From Acinetobacter sp. ANC 4204 (GTDB taxonomy: Bacteria; Pseudomonadota; Gammaproteobacteria; Pseudomonadales; Moraxellaceae), in contig NZ_NEFZ01000001.1 in the NCBI RefSeq assembly GCF_002135205.1, forward strand, positions 1-64,000: a stretch of 64,000 bases of DNA, given 5' to 3'. A program made the position numbers and the translations under genes. Under the pieces are notes generated by a model, which had not been told where the DNA came from, did no database searches, and saw nothing but the letters and a program-made list of their open reading frames with translations. The stretch's first letter is position 1; each line of letters starts with the position of its first letter. Below are positions 8,666-19,460 of the stretch, in pieces.

Positions 8666-10245
8666 TGATTTCTGAAAGCGTGGTCGATCTCTCGCGGTTC
8701 CAGTTCGCTATGACCGCGATGTATCACTTTATTTTTGTTCCACTTACTATTGGTATGGCTTTTATTCTTGCCATTATGGAAACCACTTATGTGATTTCTG
8801 GCAAAGAAATTTATAAAGACATGACCAAATTCTGGGGAAAACTCTTCGGCATTAACTTTGCACTTGGGGTAACAACAGGTTTAACAATGGAGTTCCAGTT
8901 TGGTACAAACTGGGCGTACTACTCACATTATGTAGGCGACATTTTTGGCGCACCATTGGCAATCGAAGGCCTGATGGCTTTCTTCTTAGAGTCCACTTTT
9001 ATTGGCCTATTCTTCTTTGGTTGGGATCGTCTTTCCAAAGTTCAGCATTTGGGTGTGACATGGTTGGTTGCGCTTGGCTCCAATATGTCAGCCCTCTGGA
9101 TTTTGGTTGCTAACGGCTGGATGCAAAACCCTGTTGGTTCTAAATTTAACTACGAAACCATGCGTATGGAACTAGTCGATTTTGGTGCCCTCATTTTCAA
9201 CCCCGTTGCTCAAGTTAAATTTGTACATACTGTATCTGCAGGTTATGTAACTGGTTCGATTTTCGTTCTCGCTATTTCCAGTTATTACTTACTGAAAAAA
9301 CGAGACGTTCCTTTTGCCCGTCGTTCATTTGCTATTGCAGCCATCTTTGGCTTGGCATCAACCTTATCTGTCATTTTACTCGGTGATGAATCAGGCTATG
9401 AAATTGGTGATGTACAAAAGACTAAACTTGCTGCCATTGAAGCAGAATGGGATACACACCCTGCACCTGCATCCATTACTTTGTTTGGTATTCCAAATAA
9501 AGAAACAATGACCACAGATTATGCCGTGAAAATTCCATATGTGATGGGCATTATTGCGACACGCTCCTTGGACAAACAAGTAACAGGCATTAAAGACTTA
9601 ATCGCACAGCATGAAGTCCGTATTCGTAATGGTATGGTTGCATATTCTCAACTAGAAAAGCTTCGTGCAGGTGACACATCACCCGAACTTCAAGCAGCCT
9701 TCGAACATTCTCAAAAAGATTTAGGCTACGGTCTACTTTTGAAAAAATATACACCAAATGTTGTAGACGCATCTGAAGATCAAATTAAAGCTGCCGCAAA
9801 AGATACAATTCCGCATGTACCAAGCTTATTCTGGGCATTCCGTGCCATGGTGGCATCTGGTTTCTTAATGCTGTTGTTATTTGCCCTAGCAACCTTTGCT
9901 GTTGCAAAACGCAATGCAGAGAACAAACCATGGCTACTAAAATTTGCACTTTTCGCTCTGCCTCTACCATGGGTTGCTGCTCAAACAGGTTGGTACGTTG
10001 CTGAAGTAGGTCGTCAGCCTTGGACGATTGGTGAGGTTTTACCTACACACTTGTCAGCATCAAGCTTAAGCACAGGTGATGTATGGGGTTCTATCGCTGC
10101 CTTAGCTGCGTTCTATACTGTACTTTTGATTATTGAAATGTATTTAATGATCAAATTCTCACGTCTTGGTCCAAGTTCGCTTCACACAGGTAAATACCAT
10201 TTTGAAAAACTTGAAGCAGCTCGCAATGAGGAGACTCAAGCATGA
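8665..10245 (+). CDS. cydA: Cytochrome bd ubiquinol oxidase subunit I
   Basis: A 526-residue polytopic inner-membrane protein that oxidises ubiquinol and carries haems b558, b595 and d, reducing oxygen to water with high affinity. The N-terminal [21 protein letters not shown] holds the conserved His near residue 21. GWMQNPVG and the [12 protein letters not shown] segment are family signatures. The periplasmic Q-loop (about residues 240-390) is long, like that of the E. coli-type enzyme. A TTG at 8662 could start three bases earlier, but the ATG at 8665 has AAGGAG eight bases upstream. It overlaps cydP and cydB by one and four bases. It is the second gene of a five-gene operon. Confidence 0.97.
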   Translation: MISESVVDLSRFQFAMTAMYHFIFVPLTIGMAFILAIMETTYVISGKEIYKDMTKFWGKLFGINFALGVTTGLTMEFQFGTNWAYYSHYVGDIFGAPLAIEGLMAFFLESTFIGLFFFGWDRLSKVQHLGVTWLVALGSNMSALWILVANGWMQNPVGSKFNYETMRMELVDFGALIFNPVAQVKFVHTVSAGYVTGSIFVLAISSYYLLKKRDVPFARRSFAIAAIFGLASTLSVILLGDESGYEIGDVQKTKLAAIEAEWDTHPAPASITLFGIPNKETMTTDYAVKIPYVMGIIATRSLDKQVTGIKDLIAQHEVRIRNGMVAYSQLEKLRAGDTSPELQAAFEHSQKDLGYGLLLKKYTPNVVDASEDQIKAAAKDTIPHVPSLFWAFRAMVASGFLMLLLFALATFAVAKRNAENKPWLLKFALFALPLPWVAAQTGWYVAEVGRQPWTIGEVLPTHLSASSLSTGDVWGSIAALAAFYTVLLIIEMYLMIKFSRLGPSSLHTGKYHFEKLEAARNEETQA

Positions 10246-11387
10246 TCGAATATGAATTACTCAAAATTATCTGGTGGGTTTTAGTCGGCGTCCTGTTGAT
10301 TGGCTTTGCCCTCACCGATGGCTTCGATATGGGCTCTATGGCGATCATGCCATTTGTAGGCAAAACAGATGAAGAACGTCGCGCAGCCATCAACACGATT
10401 GCTCCGCACTGGGATGGTAACCAAGTTTGGTTCATTACTGCGGGTGGTGCATTATTTGCAGCATGGCCTATGGTTTATGCAACCGCATTCTCAGGCATGT
10501 ATTGGGCGCTACTTTTAGTTCTGTTTGCCCTATTCTTGCGACCAGTAGGCTTTGACTACCGCTCCAAACTACAAAATACCAAATGGCGTACATCATGGGA
10601 CTGGGGTTTAGCAGTTGGTGGTGCTGTGCCTGCGTTAGTCTTTGGCGTAGCCTTTGGCAATATGTTCTTGGGTGTTCCATTCAATTTAGATGAAACAGTA
10701 CGCTCGACTTACACAGGTAGCTTCTTTGCTCTACTCAACCCATTTGCTTTGGTCTGCGGCCTAGTCAGTTTATCTATGCTGTGTGCCCACGGCGGTGCAT
10801 GGCTTATGCTCCGTACTGACGGTGACTTACGTAACCGTTCAGCACAAGCAACCAAACTGATGGGTATTGTTTATCTCATCTGTTTCTTAGGTGCTGGTGC
10901 TTGGTTGTATTTTGGTGGGATCGAAGGTTATACCCTAGTGGCACCATTTGATACCAACGGTGTTGCTAACCCATTAGCCAAAGAAGTGGTGACCAATGCC
11001 AATCCAGGTTGGATGAATAACTATTCAACTTACCCAATCACGATGATTGCACCTATTGCAGGCATCTTAGGTGGTCTAATCGTCGTTCTTGCTGCAAGCA
11101 AAAATAAAGCGGGCTTAAGTTTCTTAGGTTCAAGCTTAGCTGTTATTGGTGCAATTTTGACTGCTGGTTTTGCACTATTCCCATTCCTTATGCCATCAAG
11201 CATCAACCCTGTTGCAAGCTTGACCATGTGGGATGCAGTTTCAAGTAAAACGACGTTGACTGTAATGACCGTTGCAGCCTGTATCTTTGTCCCACTTATT
11301 TTGTGTTATACCACTTGGTGTTACTACAAAATGTGGGGTGTTATTACCAACACTCACATTAAAGAGAATTCACACAGCCTTTACTAA
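10242..11387 (+). CDS. cydB: Cytochrome bd ubiquinol oxidase subunit II
   Basis: A 381-residue inner-membrane protein with about nine membrane helices that pairs with CydA to stabilise the haem-containing core and the proton channel. The N-terminal [21 protein letters not shown] is the family hallmark, and the [20 protein letters not shown] segment follows in the usual place. It starts on an ATGA overlap with cydA, indicating coupled translation. The length is normal for the family. Confidence 0.97.
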   Translation: MIEYELLKIIWWVLVGVLLIGFALTDGFDMGSMAIMPFVGKTDEERRAAINTIAPHWDGNQVWFITAGGALFAAWPMVYATAFSGMYWALLLVLFALFLRPVGFDYRSKLQNTKWRTSWDWGLAVGGAVPALVFGVAFGNMFLGVPFNLDETVRSTYTGSFFALLNPFALVCGLVSLSMLCAHGGAWLMLRTDGDLRNRSAQATKLMGIVYLICFLGAGAWLYFGGIEGYTLVAPFDTNGVANPLAKEVVTNANPGWMNNYSTYPITMIAPIAGILGGLIVVLAASKNKAGLSFLGSSLAVIGAILTAGFALFPFLMPSSINPVASLTMWDAVSSKTTLTVMTVAACIFVPLILCYTTWCYYKMWGVITNTHIKENSHSLY

Positions 11388-11411
11388 GGTTGTGTCTAAG
11401 GAGATCAAATT

Positions 11412-11513
11412 ATGTGGTATTTTGCATGGATTCTCGGCATTTTAATGGCTTGCTTTGCTGGCGTATTGAGTGCTTTATATATTGAACATCATCAAGACCT
11501 TGATGAGGAATAA
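11412..11513 (+). CDS. cydX: CydX, small subunit of cytochrome bd oxidase
   Basis: A 33-codon ORF encodes MWYFAWILGILMACFAGV and then LSALYIEHHQDLDEE. This is a textbook CydX: the N-terminal MWYFAWILG motif, a single membrane helix and a short acidic tail with a Glu near the membrane edge. The E. coli protein is 37 residues. It stabilises haem b595/d in the oxidase. The start at 11412 is preceded by AAGGAG at 11398-11403. It lies between cydB and ybgE, with three bases before the latter. Confidence 0.95.
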   Translation: MWYFAWILGILMACFAGVLSALYIEHHQDLDEE

Positions 11514-11516
11514 ACC

Positions 11517-11819
11517 ATGACAGACGTTGCTATGGAAAACCAAACTGTAGATAAAAAGCCGAACAAAATTGCGATGCTAATTTCCTGCCTGTTGGCCTTT
11601 CCACTTGCAGCGGTGTTGTTAGTTCATCCTGCTGCTATGTTGGATGACAATGGTCACTACAGCCACAGCGCACTGATGTATATCATGATTGGTATTTCAG
11701 GTGGCTTTATCCACGGCGTTGGCTTCGTGCCACGCCACTGGATTTGGAAATGGCTGTTTAGCCCGTTTCTATCGTGGCCACTGATGCTCTGGGGTTATTA
11801 CACTTGGTTCTTCAGTTAA
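11517..11819 (+). CDS. ybgE: Cyd operon protein YbgE
   Basis: A 100-residue membrane protein with three predicted hydrophobic segments (about residues 20-40, 52-70 and 78-97). The GGFIHGVGFVPRHWIWKWLFSP stretch matches the YbgE family (Cyd_oper_YbgE), which follows cydX in many proteobacteria. The role is unclear; it is thought to be linked to oxidase biogenesis or function because of its strict neighbourhood. It is the last gene of the operon and is followed at once by a terminator. Confidence 0.85.
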   Translation: MTDVAMENQTVDKKPNKIAMLISCLLAFPLAAVLLVHPAAMLDDNGHYSHSALMYIMIGISGGFIHGVGFVPRHWIWKWLFSPFLSWPLMLWGYYTWFFS

Positions 11820-11821
11820 AT

Positions 11822-11853
11822 AAAAAAGCCTTCATTTATTGAGGGCTTTTTTA
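11822..11853. terminator. Bidirectional rho-independent terminator between ybgE and marC
   Basis: A hairpin with AAAAAAGCC on the left arm and GGCTTTTTT on the right arm encloses an AT-rich loop. Runs of A and T on both sides allow it to serve ybgE on the plus strand and the convergent MarC-family gene. Confidence 0.8.
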
Positions 11854-11867
11854 TTTGCATATGACAA

Positions 11868-12482
11868 TTACATATCTGCAATCACACCTGTAATACCATT
11901 GATAATCATATCGACCGCGATGGTTCCAATCAGTAAGGCCGACAGTCGCCCTACAATATCAACATAACGGTCGATATATTTAGCATGCTTATAGCGCAAA
12001 TGATCATGTGCAAATTTCATTAAAATCATCAATGCGCAGGTTAACGTTAAAGTTAAGAAAATAATCATGGCTGCGCCACCAATCGGTAAAGATATACCTG
12101 TCACCACAGCAGCACTGATCGTACCTGGACCAATCATAAAAGGCATCGCAATGGTTCCTGCCAAATGCTCAGGTGCACCACGCATTTCACCAATGGTATC
12201 TGCCCCCTGAAACACGTAGCGATAACCAATCACCAAGAAGATCAAACCACCAAATATTTGAAAGGCTTCAAAGCGTACATTTAAATATTTACTAAAGATC
12301 GCTTCTCCGCCCCATGCAAACAGCATAAATACCACAAAGGCAATGAGACAACCCTGAATCAAAGCCTTATTAAACACTTTGGCTTCGGAGTTCCGAATCA
12401 TGCCAATCATGTAAATACTCATTAAAAACGGATTCAGCAATGAGAAGAACAAAGCAAAAGCATGTAAATATGAGGTCAACAT
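11868..12482 (-). CDS. MarC-family inner-membrane protein
   Basis: A 204-residue protein with six predicted membrane helices. FSLLNPFLMSIYMIGM near the N-terminus and AIPFMIGPGTIS-like AMPFMIGPGTIS in the middle (about residues 112-123) are the paired half-helix motifs of the MarC/UPF0056 family. The family was once linked to multiple antibiotic resistance, but its function is unknown. It ends just downstream of the shared terminator and starts 12 bases after betT on the same strand, so read-through from betT is possible. Confidence 0.85.
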   Translation of the reverse strand: MLTSYLHAFALFFSLLNPFLMSIYMIGMIRNSEAKVFNKALIQGCLIAFVVFMLFAWGGEAIFSKYLNVRFEAFQIFGGLIFLVIGYRYVFQGADTIGEMRGAPEHLAGTIAMPFMIGPGTISAAVVTGISLPIGGAAMIIFLTLTLTCALMILMKFAHDHLRYKHAKYIDRYVDIVGRLSALLIGTIAVDMIINGITGVIADM

Positions 12483-12494
12483 GGTTCCTCCTAA

Positions 12495-14555
12495 TTATCC
12501 TTGAGGATCTGGAAATAAGGGACGATTCCCCGGACTGATTCGATTGATATGTAAGAAGGTCATGTGGCGTTCATAGCGATCCAGCACATCATTAATCACC
12601 TGCTCTTTGGTATAACCGACTAGGTCGTTGCCTTGAGAGCCTTCATACAAATAGGTTTCAAGACGGTAATAGAAGCGTTTACCCAGTTTTCCGCGTTCAC
12701 TAAAAGTCGGCGCGATATAACGTACTGGCCAAATTTGATAGACAAAGTTTTGTTCTTCTTCCAAATGAATCATCAAATCTAAATGATATAGATTTGGGTC
12801 TTCTTCTAGCGCACTTTCTTGAACACTGATGTCGATACCACGTTTTTGCATTTCCTCTGCAACCGCCATTACCGCAGGCCGGCAAATATCATCAAGCATA
12901 CGCCGAGTATCGGTTGTTCCTGGATGGTGCATGACTCGGGACAAGCGTTTTTTCCAGTTAAGGATGTCGACATTGCCCACCACGGGTGCGGCATTTAAAC
13001 TGCTACTGGCTTGTCGGTAGTCTTCTAACCGCAGTGATTTATACAAACCTGCCATCACTAAGAACATCACAAAACTGAACGGCAACCCCATAATGATAGT
13101 GGCATTTTGCAGTGCCGTAATCCCATTAGCCATCAGCATGGCAAGGGTCAATAAGCCAATGGCTACAGCCCAGAATACGCTCAACCAGCGTGGTGCATCA
13201 TGGTCGACATTGGTAAATTGAGTAGTGAAATTACCCAATACCAGTGCACCAGAGTCCGCCGAGGTCACATAAAACAATAAGCCTGTAATTGTGGCTACAC
13301 CTGCAATAAACGGAAACCACGGATACTGTGCCAGCAAGTCATAAAAACCATGTGCAGGATTCGCAATCACACTTTGTGCAAGGGCTAAATTGCCATCAAA
13401 AATCACACTATGTAGCGCACTATTTCCAAATATTGATAACCACGTGAGTGTGAAAAATAAAGGAATAATGAGTGTCCCGCTGACAAACTCACGAATGGTT
13501 CGCCCACGCGAAATACGTGCTAAAAACAAACCTACAAATGGAGACCAAGCCACCCACCATGCCCAAAAAAACAAGGTCCAACTGTTCATCCATTCTTTGG
13601 GTTGTTGAAAGGCAAAACTTTCCAATGTCATACTTGGAAAACGGTTAATGTAATCCCCAATATTTTGCACAAAAGCATTCAGTAAAAATTCGGTATTGCC
13701 TAAAAACAAAATAAACAACATTAAGCCGACAGAGACATAAATATTGATCTCGGAGAGAACACGCAGTCCTTTATTGACTCCTGACGTCACTGAGATAATG
13801 GTCATGACAACCGCCACCCCAATTAATGCCGCTTGCATCCAGAGGTTCTCAGGTAAGTCAAACAGCACATGTAAACCATAGTTCAACTGTACCACCCCAA
13901 TCCCGCAGGTGGTCGCAATACCAAAAATAGTCCCGATCACCGCAGCGGTATCGACGCTGTGACCAATTGGGCCATGAATCTTTTTCCCAAAAATTGGATA
14001 GAGTGCTGAGCGAATGGTCAGGGGTAAATTATAACGATAACTAAAATACCCTAATGCCATGCCAATCAAGGCATACATACACCATCCAGTGAGGCCATAG
14101 TGAAATAGCGTCCACACCATACCTTGACGTGCCGCTTCTAGGGTCTGCCCCTCACCCACAGGTGGATGCATATAGTGAGATAAAGGTTCCGCCACCGAGA
14201 AGAACATCAAGTCGATGCCGATCCCAGCTGAGAACAACATTGCAGACCAACTTAAAAGGCTAAATTCGGGCTTAGAATGTTTGGGGCCTAATTTAATGTT
14301 GCCATAGCGAGAACAGGCAATGAAAATGACAAAGACCATATACAAGGTCGCTGCGAGTAAGTAGTACCAACTAAAGGTAGAACTCACCCAAGCCAAGACC
14401 GTATTTAAAGTTCGATTGGCAAAGTCATTAAACAAAATGGTGGTAAGAGAAAAAATTAAAATAATGAGAGCTGAAATATAAAAGACCACACCATTTAAAC
14501 GGTCTTTAGGCGCTAATGTTTGATCATCAACTGCTCTTGGATTATCTGTTGCCAT
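12495..14555 (-). CDS. betT: High-affinity choline transporter BetT (BCCT family)
   Basis: A 686-residue BCCT carrier with 12 membrane helices in residues about 25-510 and a long cytoplasmic C-terminal domain of about 170 residues, the part that sets osmotic activation in BetT proteins. The family signature is visible in WTLFFWAWWVAWSPFVGLF, with the Trp-rich substrate box, and GIGIDLMFFSVAEPLSHY is the first BCCT motif. It imports choline with protons for conversion to glycine betaine. It is divergent from betIBA, matching the E. coli bet locus. The predicted promoter near 14970 would give a leader of roughly 400 bases. A closely related betaine carrier is less likely given this context. Confidence 0.92.
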   Translation of the reverse strand: MATDNPRAVDDQTLAPKDRLNGVVFYISALIILIFSLTTILFNDFANRTLNTVLAWVSSTFSWYYLLAATLYMVFVIFIACSRYGNIKLGPKHSKPEFSLLSWSAMLFSAGIGIDLMFFSVAEPLSHYMHPPVGEGQTLEAARQGMVWTLFHYGLTGWCMYALIGMALGYFSYRYNLPLTIRSALYPIFGKKIHGPIGHSVDTAAVIGTIFGIATTCGIGVVQLNYGLHVLFDLPENLWMQAALIGVAVVMTIISVTSGVNKGLRVLSEINIYVSVGLMLFILFLGNTEFLLNAFVQNIGDYINRFPSMTLESFAFQQPKEWMNSWTLFFWAWWVAWSPFVGLFLARISRGRTIREFVSGTLIIPLFFTLTWLSIFGNSALHSVIFDGNLALAQSVIANPAHGFYDLLAQYPWFPFIAGVATITGLLFYVTSADSGALVLGNFTTQFTNVDHDAPRWLSVFWAVAIGLLTLAMLMANGITALQNATIIMGLPFSFVMFLVMAGLYKSLRLEDYRQASSSLNAAPVVGNVDILNWKKRLSRVMHHPGTTDTRRMLDDICRPAVMAVAEEMQKRGIDISVQESALEEDPNLYHLDLMIHLEEEQNFVYQIWPVRYIAPTFSERGKLGKRFYYRLETYLYEGSQGNDLVGYTKEQVINDVLDRYERHMTFLHINRISPGNRPLFPDPQG

Positions 14556-15091
14556 ACAATCCTCAAGAAAGTAAATAAAAAGACAAAAGCCAATTTTTAA
14601 ACTTCTCGTGGTCGAGAGCTTAAAAATCGACTAACGAAAACGACAGTATTTTTATATGCAATAAAAATGCTATCTCTTTTAAACCCACAGGTCTAAATCA
14701 TTTATTGGGTCGGTTTATTGGTACATATTAAAATATGTAAACCCGTTCCCTTTTCATCTATATCCCAATAGGAAACTTGTATCTTTCTCCCCACAAAATG
14801 ACTATATGAGCTTTTGCCATCCTTAAAAAGTATAAAACCGTAATTTGCTTAAAATTTACACAAAATAAAACTACAGCTATTCATACCATTTATCTACCTG
14901 ATAAATATAAATTTAGCTAAAAACCAAACCGCCAAATTGCTGACGCTTGCTGTGAATTTAAGCACCAGTGTACTTATTATTGATTGAACGTTCAATCAAT
15001 AATAAGTATCATAAAAAAATGCTATGATACTTTCCATGTAAGTTATTGAATCTAACGCCTTTAAATTTAAGGCAAATTGTTCTGGATTGTC
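14556..15091. other. betT-betI divergent control region
   Basis: A 536-base region that contains no gene. It holds the 38-bp palindrome at 14971-15008 with overlapping divergent promoters (listed separately). The 400 bases nearer betT would be its untranslated leader; within it lies a modest hairpin at 14601-14620 (ACTTCTCG, loop TGGT, CGAGAGCT). I see no recognised riboswitch. Confidence 0.7.
14971..15008. promoter_or_regulatory. Predicted BetI operator: perfect 38-bp palindrome
   Basis: Bases 14971-15008 are a perfect inverted repeat without a loop, centred between 14989 and 14990, with core ATTGATTGAACGTTCAAT. TetR-family dimers bind such sites, and BetI is known to repress the divergent bet promoters in E. 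coli. A plus-strand promoter TTGAAC (14984-14989), 17-base spacer, TATCAT (15007-15012) runs through it towards betI. By symmetry a minus-strand TTGAAC (14995-14990), 17-base spacer, TACACT (14972-14967) points to betT. One bound dimer could thus block both. Confidence 0.8.
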
Positions 15092-15718
15092 ATGAATAAA
15101 CGTAGAGTAAAACCTGAGCATGAGCGTCGTGAAGAAATTATCAATGCTGCCTATGCAGTCATTCACGAAGTAGGCTTATCCAACACCACCATTGCTCAAA
15201 TTGCGAAAAAAGCACAGCTTTCTACGGGCATTGTGAGCCATTATTTTGGCGATAAACAAGGTCTTATTCACAGCTGCATGCGCCAAATGCTCAATGTCTT
15301 AGCCGAGACCACGGCAAGCTATAAGGCAAAGGTCGTGCAACCCAATCCAGAACATTTGCTCAAAGCCATTATTGATGCCAACTTTGACATCAGTCAGGTC
15401 AACAACACTGCTATGCGGGTTTGGCTAGATTTTTGGTCTGCCAGTATGCATCAAGCCGACTTAGGTCGCCTGCAACGAATAAATGATCAACGTCTTTATT
15501 CAAATTTGAAGTTTCATTTCTTGCAACTCATGCCGAGACCACAGGCAAGCCAAGCAGCTAAAGGGTTAGCAGCACTGATTGATGGATTATGGTTACGTGG
15601 AAGTTTAAGTGGTCATCAAGCATTTGATCGTGATTTGGCACGTTCTATTGCATACGACTATGTCGATATGCAACTTCGCTTAATTCAACAGATACGGCAG
15701 GAACAACAAAATGAGTAA
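15092..15718 (+). CDS. betI: Choline-responsive TetR-family repressor BetI
   Basis: A 208-residue TetR regulator. The N-terminal helix-turn-helix is typical: [47 protein letters not shown]. BetI represses betT and betIBA and is relieved by choline. The C-terminal ligand domain includes the BetI-like [22 protein letters not shown] segment. The frame opens at TTG 15077, but the ATG at 15092 ([13 protein letters not shown]) gives the usual BetI start. The gene overlaps betB by eight bases, so the two are coupled. The 38-bp palindrome upstream is the likely operator. Confidence 0.93.
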   Translation: MNKRRVKPEHERREEIINAAYAVIHEVGLSNTTIAQIAKKAQLSTGIVSHYFGDKQGLIHSCMRQMLNVLAETTASYKAKVVQPNPEHLLKAIIDANFDISQVNNTAMRVWLDFWSASMHQADLGRLQRINDQRLYSNLKFHFLQLMPRPQASQAAKGLAALIDGLWLRGSLSGHQAFDRDLARSIAYDYVDMQLRLIQQIRQEQQNE

Positions 15719-17183
15719 TGTACAGCTTCACTCGCTTTATATTCACGGACAATATTTCAATGCCACCAGTGGTCAAAGCTTTGACAGTATCAACCCTGCT
15801 ACAGGTGAAGTCATTGCCACCATTCAACAAGCATCCAAAGCTGATGTCGATGCAGCCGTGCAAAGTGCTGTACAAGGACAGCGTGAATGGGCTGCCAAAA
15901 CTGCGGTCGAACGTGCCCGTATTTTACGTCGTGCAGTCGATATTTTACGCGCTCGTAATGACGAGTTAGCTCGCCTAGAAACACTCGATACAGGTAAAGC
16001 ATTCAGTGAAACCTCTACTGTCGATATTGTCACTGGTGCAGACGTTTTAGAATACTACGCGGGACTTGCAACTGCGATTCAAGGTGAGCAAGTGCCATTA
16101 CGTGAAAGTAGTTTTTTCTACACGCGCCGTGAACCTTTAGGTGTAGTGGCAGGCATTGGCGCTTGGAATTATCCCATTCAAATTGCACTTTGGAAATCAG
16201 CTCCTGCCCTCGCTGCGGGGAATGCCATGATTTTTAAACCCAGCGAAGTGACACCGCTTACAGCCTTAAAACTAGCAGAGATTTATACTGAAGCAGGCGT
16301 ACCCGCTGGAGTTTTCAACGTTGTACAAGGCTTTGGTACTGACGTCGGTCAATGGTTGACTGGACACCCAGACATTCAAAAAATTTCGTTCACAGGCGGT
16401 CTGGCAACGGGTAAAAAGGTCATGGCCAGTGCTGCGGCTTCTAGTCTCAAAGAAGTCACCATGGAGCTCGGTGGCAAATCACCTCTGATTATTTGTGCCG
16501 ACGCCAACCTTGACCGCGCAGCCGATATTGCGGTGATGGCGAACTTCTTTAGTTCAGGTCAAGTGTGTACCAATGGCACCCGTGTGTTTGTACCGCAAAC
16601 CCTCAAGACTGCATTTGAACAAGCTGTGATTGCACGTGTCAAACGCATCCGTATGGGTGATCCCATGCAAGCTGAAACCAACTTTGGGCCTTTAGTCAGC
16701 TTTCCCCATATGGAAAAAGTCTTGTCTTATATTGAGTCAGGCAAACAACAAGGTGCAACCTTATTGATGGGAGGACAACGTGCCACCGAAGCAGCACTTG
16801 CTCAAGGTGCGTATGTATTACCGACCGTGTTTACCGACTGTCACGACGACATGCACATCGTGCAGGATGAAATCTTTGGCCCAGTCATGAGCATTTTAAG
16901 CTATGACAGTATTGAAGAAGCCATTCAGCGTGCCAACAACACCAGTTATGGTTTAGCCGCAGGTGTCGTAACACAAGATATTTCCCAAGCGCATCGAATT
17001 ATTCATCAACTTGAGGCAGGTATTTGCTGGATCAATACTTGGGGCGAATCCCCTGCTGAAATGCCTGTAGGTGGTTATAAACAGTCGGGCATTGGACGTG
17101 AAAATGGCATCACCACACTTGAACACTATACCCGCATCAAATCGGTTCAAGTTGAACTAGGCGAATACCAAAGTATTTTTTAA
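15711..17183 (+). CDS. betB: Betaine aldehyde dehydrogenase
   Basis: A 490-residue NAD(P)-dependent aldehyde dehydrogenase that oxidises betaine aldehyde to glycine betaine. The active-site residues are visible: Glu252 in MELGGKSP and the nucleophile Cys286 in [12 protein letters not shown]. The coenzyme site GxGxxxG-like [11 protein letters not shown] and the [12 protein letters not shown] segment are in place. The length equals that of the E. coli enzyme. It overlaps betI and precedes betA, so the product of BetA is channelled here. Expression should follow BetI control. Confidence 0.95.
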   Translation: MSNVQLHSLYIHGQYFNATSGQSFDSINPATGEVIATIQQASKADVDAAVQSAVQGQREWAAKTAVERARILRRAVDILRARNDELARLETLDTGKAFSETSTVDIVTGADVLEYYAGLATAIQGEQVPLRESSFFYTRREPLGVVAGIGAWNYPIQIALWKSAPALAAGNAMIFKPSEVTPLTALKLAEIYTEAGVPAGVFNVVQGFGTDVGQWLTGHPDIQKISFTGGLATGKKVMASAAASSLKEVTMELGGKSPLIICADANLDRAADIAVMANFFSSGQVCTNGTRVFVPQTLKTAFEQAVIARVKRIRMGDPMQAETNFGPLVSFPHMEKVLSYIESGKQQGATLLMGGQRATEAALAQGAYVLPTVFTDCHDDMHIVQDEIFGPVMSILSYDSIEEAIQRANNTSYGLAAGVVTQDISQAHRIIHQLEAGICWINTWGESPAEMPVGGYKQSGIGRENGITTLEHYTRIKSVQVELGEYQSIF

Positions 17184-17303
17184 AGTCTGAATTTTAACTA
17201 TCTAAATCCTTACTTCCTTTTTTATTTATTCTTTTTTCATCCTCAACTCAACATGTGGTCACGTTCTCATGCAACGTGGCCCTGCCATAGAAAAAGGATC
17301 ATT

Positions 17304-18968
17304 ATGCATTCTCAACACTACGATTATATTATTATTGGCGCAGGTTCTGCAGGTAATGTACTGGCTGCTCGCTTAACCGAAGACCCAGATGTTTCGGTGC
17401 TCTTACTCGAAGCGGGTGGGCCTGATTATCGTCTCGACTTTCGCACCCAAATGCCCGCTGCTTTGGCTTATCCTTTGCAAGGGCGTCGTTATAACTGGGC
17501 ATATTTAACCGACCCAGAACCCCACATGAACAACCGTCGTATGGAATGTGGACGCGGTAAAGGCTTAGGCGGTTCATCCCTGATTAATGGCATGTGTTAT
17601 ATCCGTGGAAATGCCATGGATTTAGAACAGTGGTCAACCCTTAAAGGTCTTGAAGACTGGAGCTATGCGGACTGTCTTCCTTACTACAAAAAGGCTGAAA
17701 CCCGTGATATTGGTGGCAATGACTATCATGGTGATGCTGGCCCTGTTTCTGTTGCCACACCTAAAGCAGACAATAACGTTTTATTCCACGCCATGGTTGA
17801 AGCGGGTGTGCAAGCAGGCTATCCACGCACCGATGATTTAAATGGTTATCAACAAGAAGGTTTCGGCCCAATGGATCGAACCGTAACCCCCAAAGGTCGA
17901 CGTTCAAGCACCGCACGTGGCTATTTGGATATGGCCAAAGGTCGCGCGAATCTAACTATTACTACCCATGCCATGACCAATCAAATTTTGTTTAATGGCA
18001 AACAAGCGATTGGTGTTGAATATATTCAAGGAGCGAATCAAAACAACTTGCTTCAGGTCTATGCCAATAAGGAAGTTCTACTTTGTGCCGGTGCGATTGC
18101 ATCACCGCAAATTTTGCAACGTTCAGGTGTGGGTTCAAGCACCTTACTTCAATCTCTCGACATTCCAGTTGTACACGACTTACCGGGTGTAGGTGAAAAT
18201 TTGCAAGATCATTTAGAAATGTACTTACAATATAAGTGCACGCAACCCGTTTCTCTCTACCCTGCTTTAAAATGGCAAAACCAACCTGCGGTTGGTGCAG
18301 AGTGGCTATTTAACGGTACTGGGATTGGAGCAAGCAACCAGTTTGAAGCAGGCGGTTTTATTCGATCATCTAAAGAGTTTGCTTGGCCAAATATTCAATA
18401 TCACTTTTTACCTGTTGCAATTAACTATAATGGTAGCAATGCTGTCAAAGAACATGGCTTCCAAGCCCATGTCGGTTCGATGCGCTCACCTTCACGCGGT
18501 CGAGTACATGTGACCTCTAAGAATCCTTTCGACCATCCAAGTATTTTATTTAACTACATGTCGACCGAACAAGACTGGCAGGAATTTCGTGATGCCATCC
18601 GTATTACTCGAGAAATCATGCAACAACCTGCGCTTGATCCTTATCGAGGCGAAGAAATCAGCCCTGGAAAAGAGATACAAACCGACGCTGAATTGGACGA
18701 GTTTGTACGTAATCATGCTGAAACGGCTTATCATCCATCCTGTAGTTGTAAAATGGGGGAAGATGATATGGCGGTAGTCGATGGACAAGGTCGTGTACAT
18801 GGGATGCAAAATTTACGTGTTGTTGATGCGTCGATTATGCCGCTCATTATCACAGGTAACTTAAATGCAACCACCATTATGATGGCTGAAAAAATCGCGG
18901 ATCAAATACGTGGTCACCAAGCTTTACCACGTTCAACTGCTCCATTTTATCGCGCCGAAATCGCATAA
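17304..18968 (+). CDS. betA: Choline dehydrogenase (GMC oxidoreductase)
   Basis: A 554-residue FAD-dependent GMC-family enzyme that oxidises choline to betaine aldehyde at the membrane, passing electrons to the respiratory chain. The FAD-binding [13 protein letters not shown] is at the N-terminus, followed by the GMC signature [18 protein letters not shown]. The catalytic His is in [11 protein letters not shown] near the C-terminus. An upstream extension of the frame begins at 17253, but the ATG at 17304 is preceded by AAAAGGATC and gives the normal N-terminus [14 protein letters not shown]. It follows betB after 120 bases. Confidence 0.95.
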   Translation: MHSQHYDYIIIGAGSAGNVLAARLTEDPDVSVLLLEAGGPDYRLDFRTQMPAALAYPLQGRRYNWAYLTDPEPHMNNRRMECGRGKGLGGSSLINGMCYIRGNAMDLEQWSTLKGLEDWSYADCLPYYKKAETRDIGGNDYHGDAGPVSVATPKADNNVLFHAMVEAGVQAGYPRTDDLNGYQQEGFGPMDRTVTPKGRRSSTARGYLDMAKGRANLTITTHAMTNQILFNGKQAIGVEYIQGANQNNLLQVYANKEVLLCAGAIASPQILQRSGVGSSTLLQSLDIPVVHDLPGVGENLQDHLEMYLQYKCTQPVSLYPALKWQNQPAVGAEWLFNGTGIGASNQFEAGGFIRSSKEFAWPNIQYHFLPVAINYNGSNAVKEHGFQAHVGSMRSPSRGRVHVTSKNPFDHPSILFNYMSTEQDWQEFRDAIRITREIMQQPALDPYRGEEISPGKEIQTDAELDEFVRNHAETAYHPSCSCKMGEDDMAVVDGQGRVHGMQNLRVVDASIMPLIITGNLNATTIMMAEKIADQIRGHQALPRSTAPFYRAEIA

Positions 18969-19460
18969 ATCTTAATGGCGTAAAACCTGACCTTTTATTT
19001 AACTTTAGGATAATAAGGTCAGGCAATTATTCATATTTTCTAAAACAACATAATCACAACTTACTTTATTTTTAGGACTTACTTTCCAACTCAACTTATA
19101 CATTTAAACGTTAAAAAAATTGGACTCTTGTATAGATATTCAACATCTGTATTTTAAATACAGAAATTACACCTAAATAAAACCCAATAAAAACAATGAA
19201 TAAAAACAAACATCACTGATATTTATAATTTAACCGAACTCATTTACAATAAAAATTACTAAGTCAATACATATTTAGTCTAAAATAGCCATAAATCAAA
19301 AATGCGTGATAGCTTAAAAAGTTAATCTTTGGCTGCTTGAGCTTTTAAGTATTACTTCAATTCTGCCAAGCTAATTTTTTACAAGCATCTCTATCACCAT
19401 AATTGTTATTTTCTCTTCGCTATAAAGCGATCCAAAACCTGTCCCCAAGGTCATAATCGC
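18969..19460. other. Intergenic region between betA and mqo
   Basis: A 492-base AT-rich gap with no gene. Close to betA is a possible weak terminator, CCTGACCTT at 18986-18994 pairing with AAGGTCAGG at 19015-19023 across a 20-base loop, but with no clean T-run. The rest presumably holds the mqo promoter; I see no distinct operator. Confidence 0.5.
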
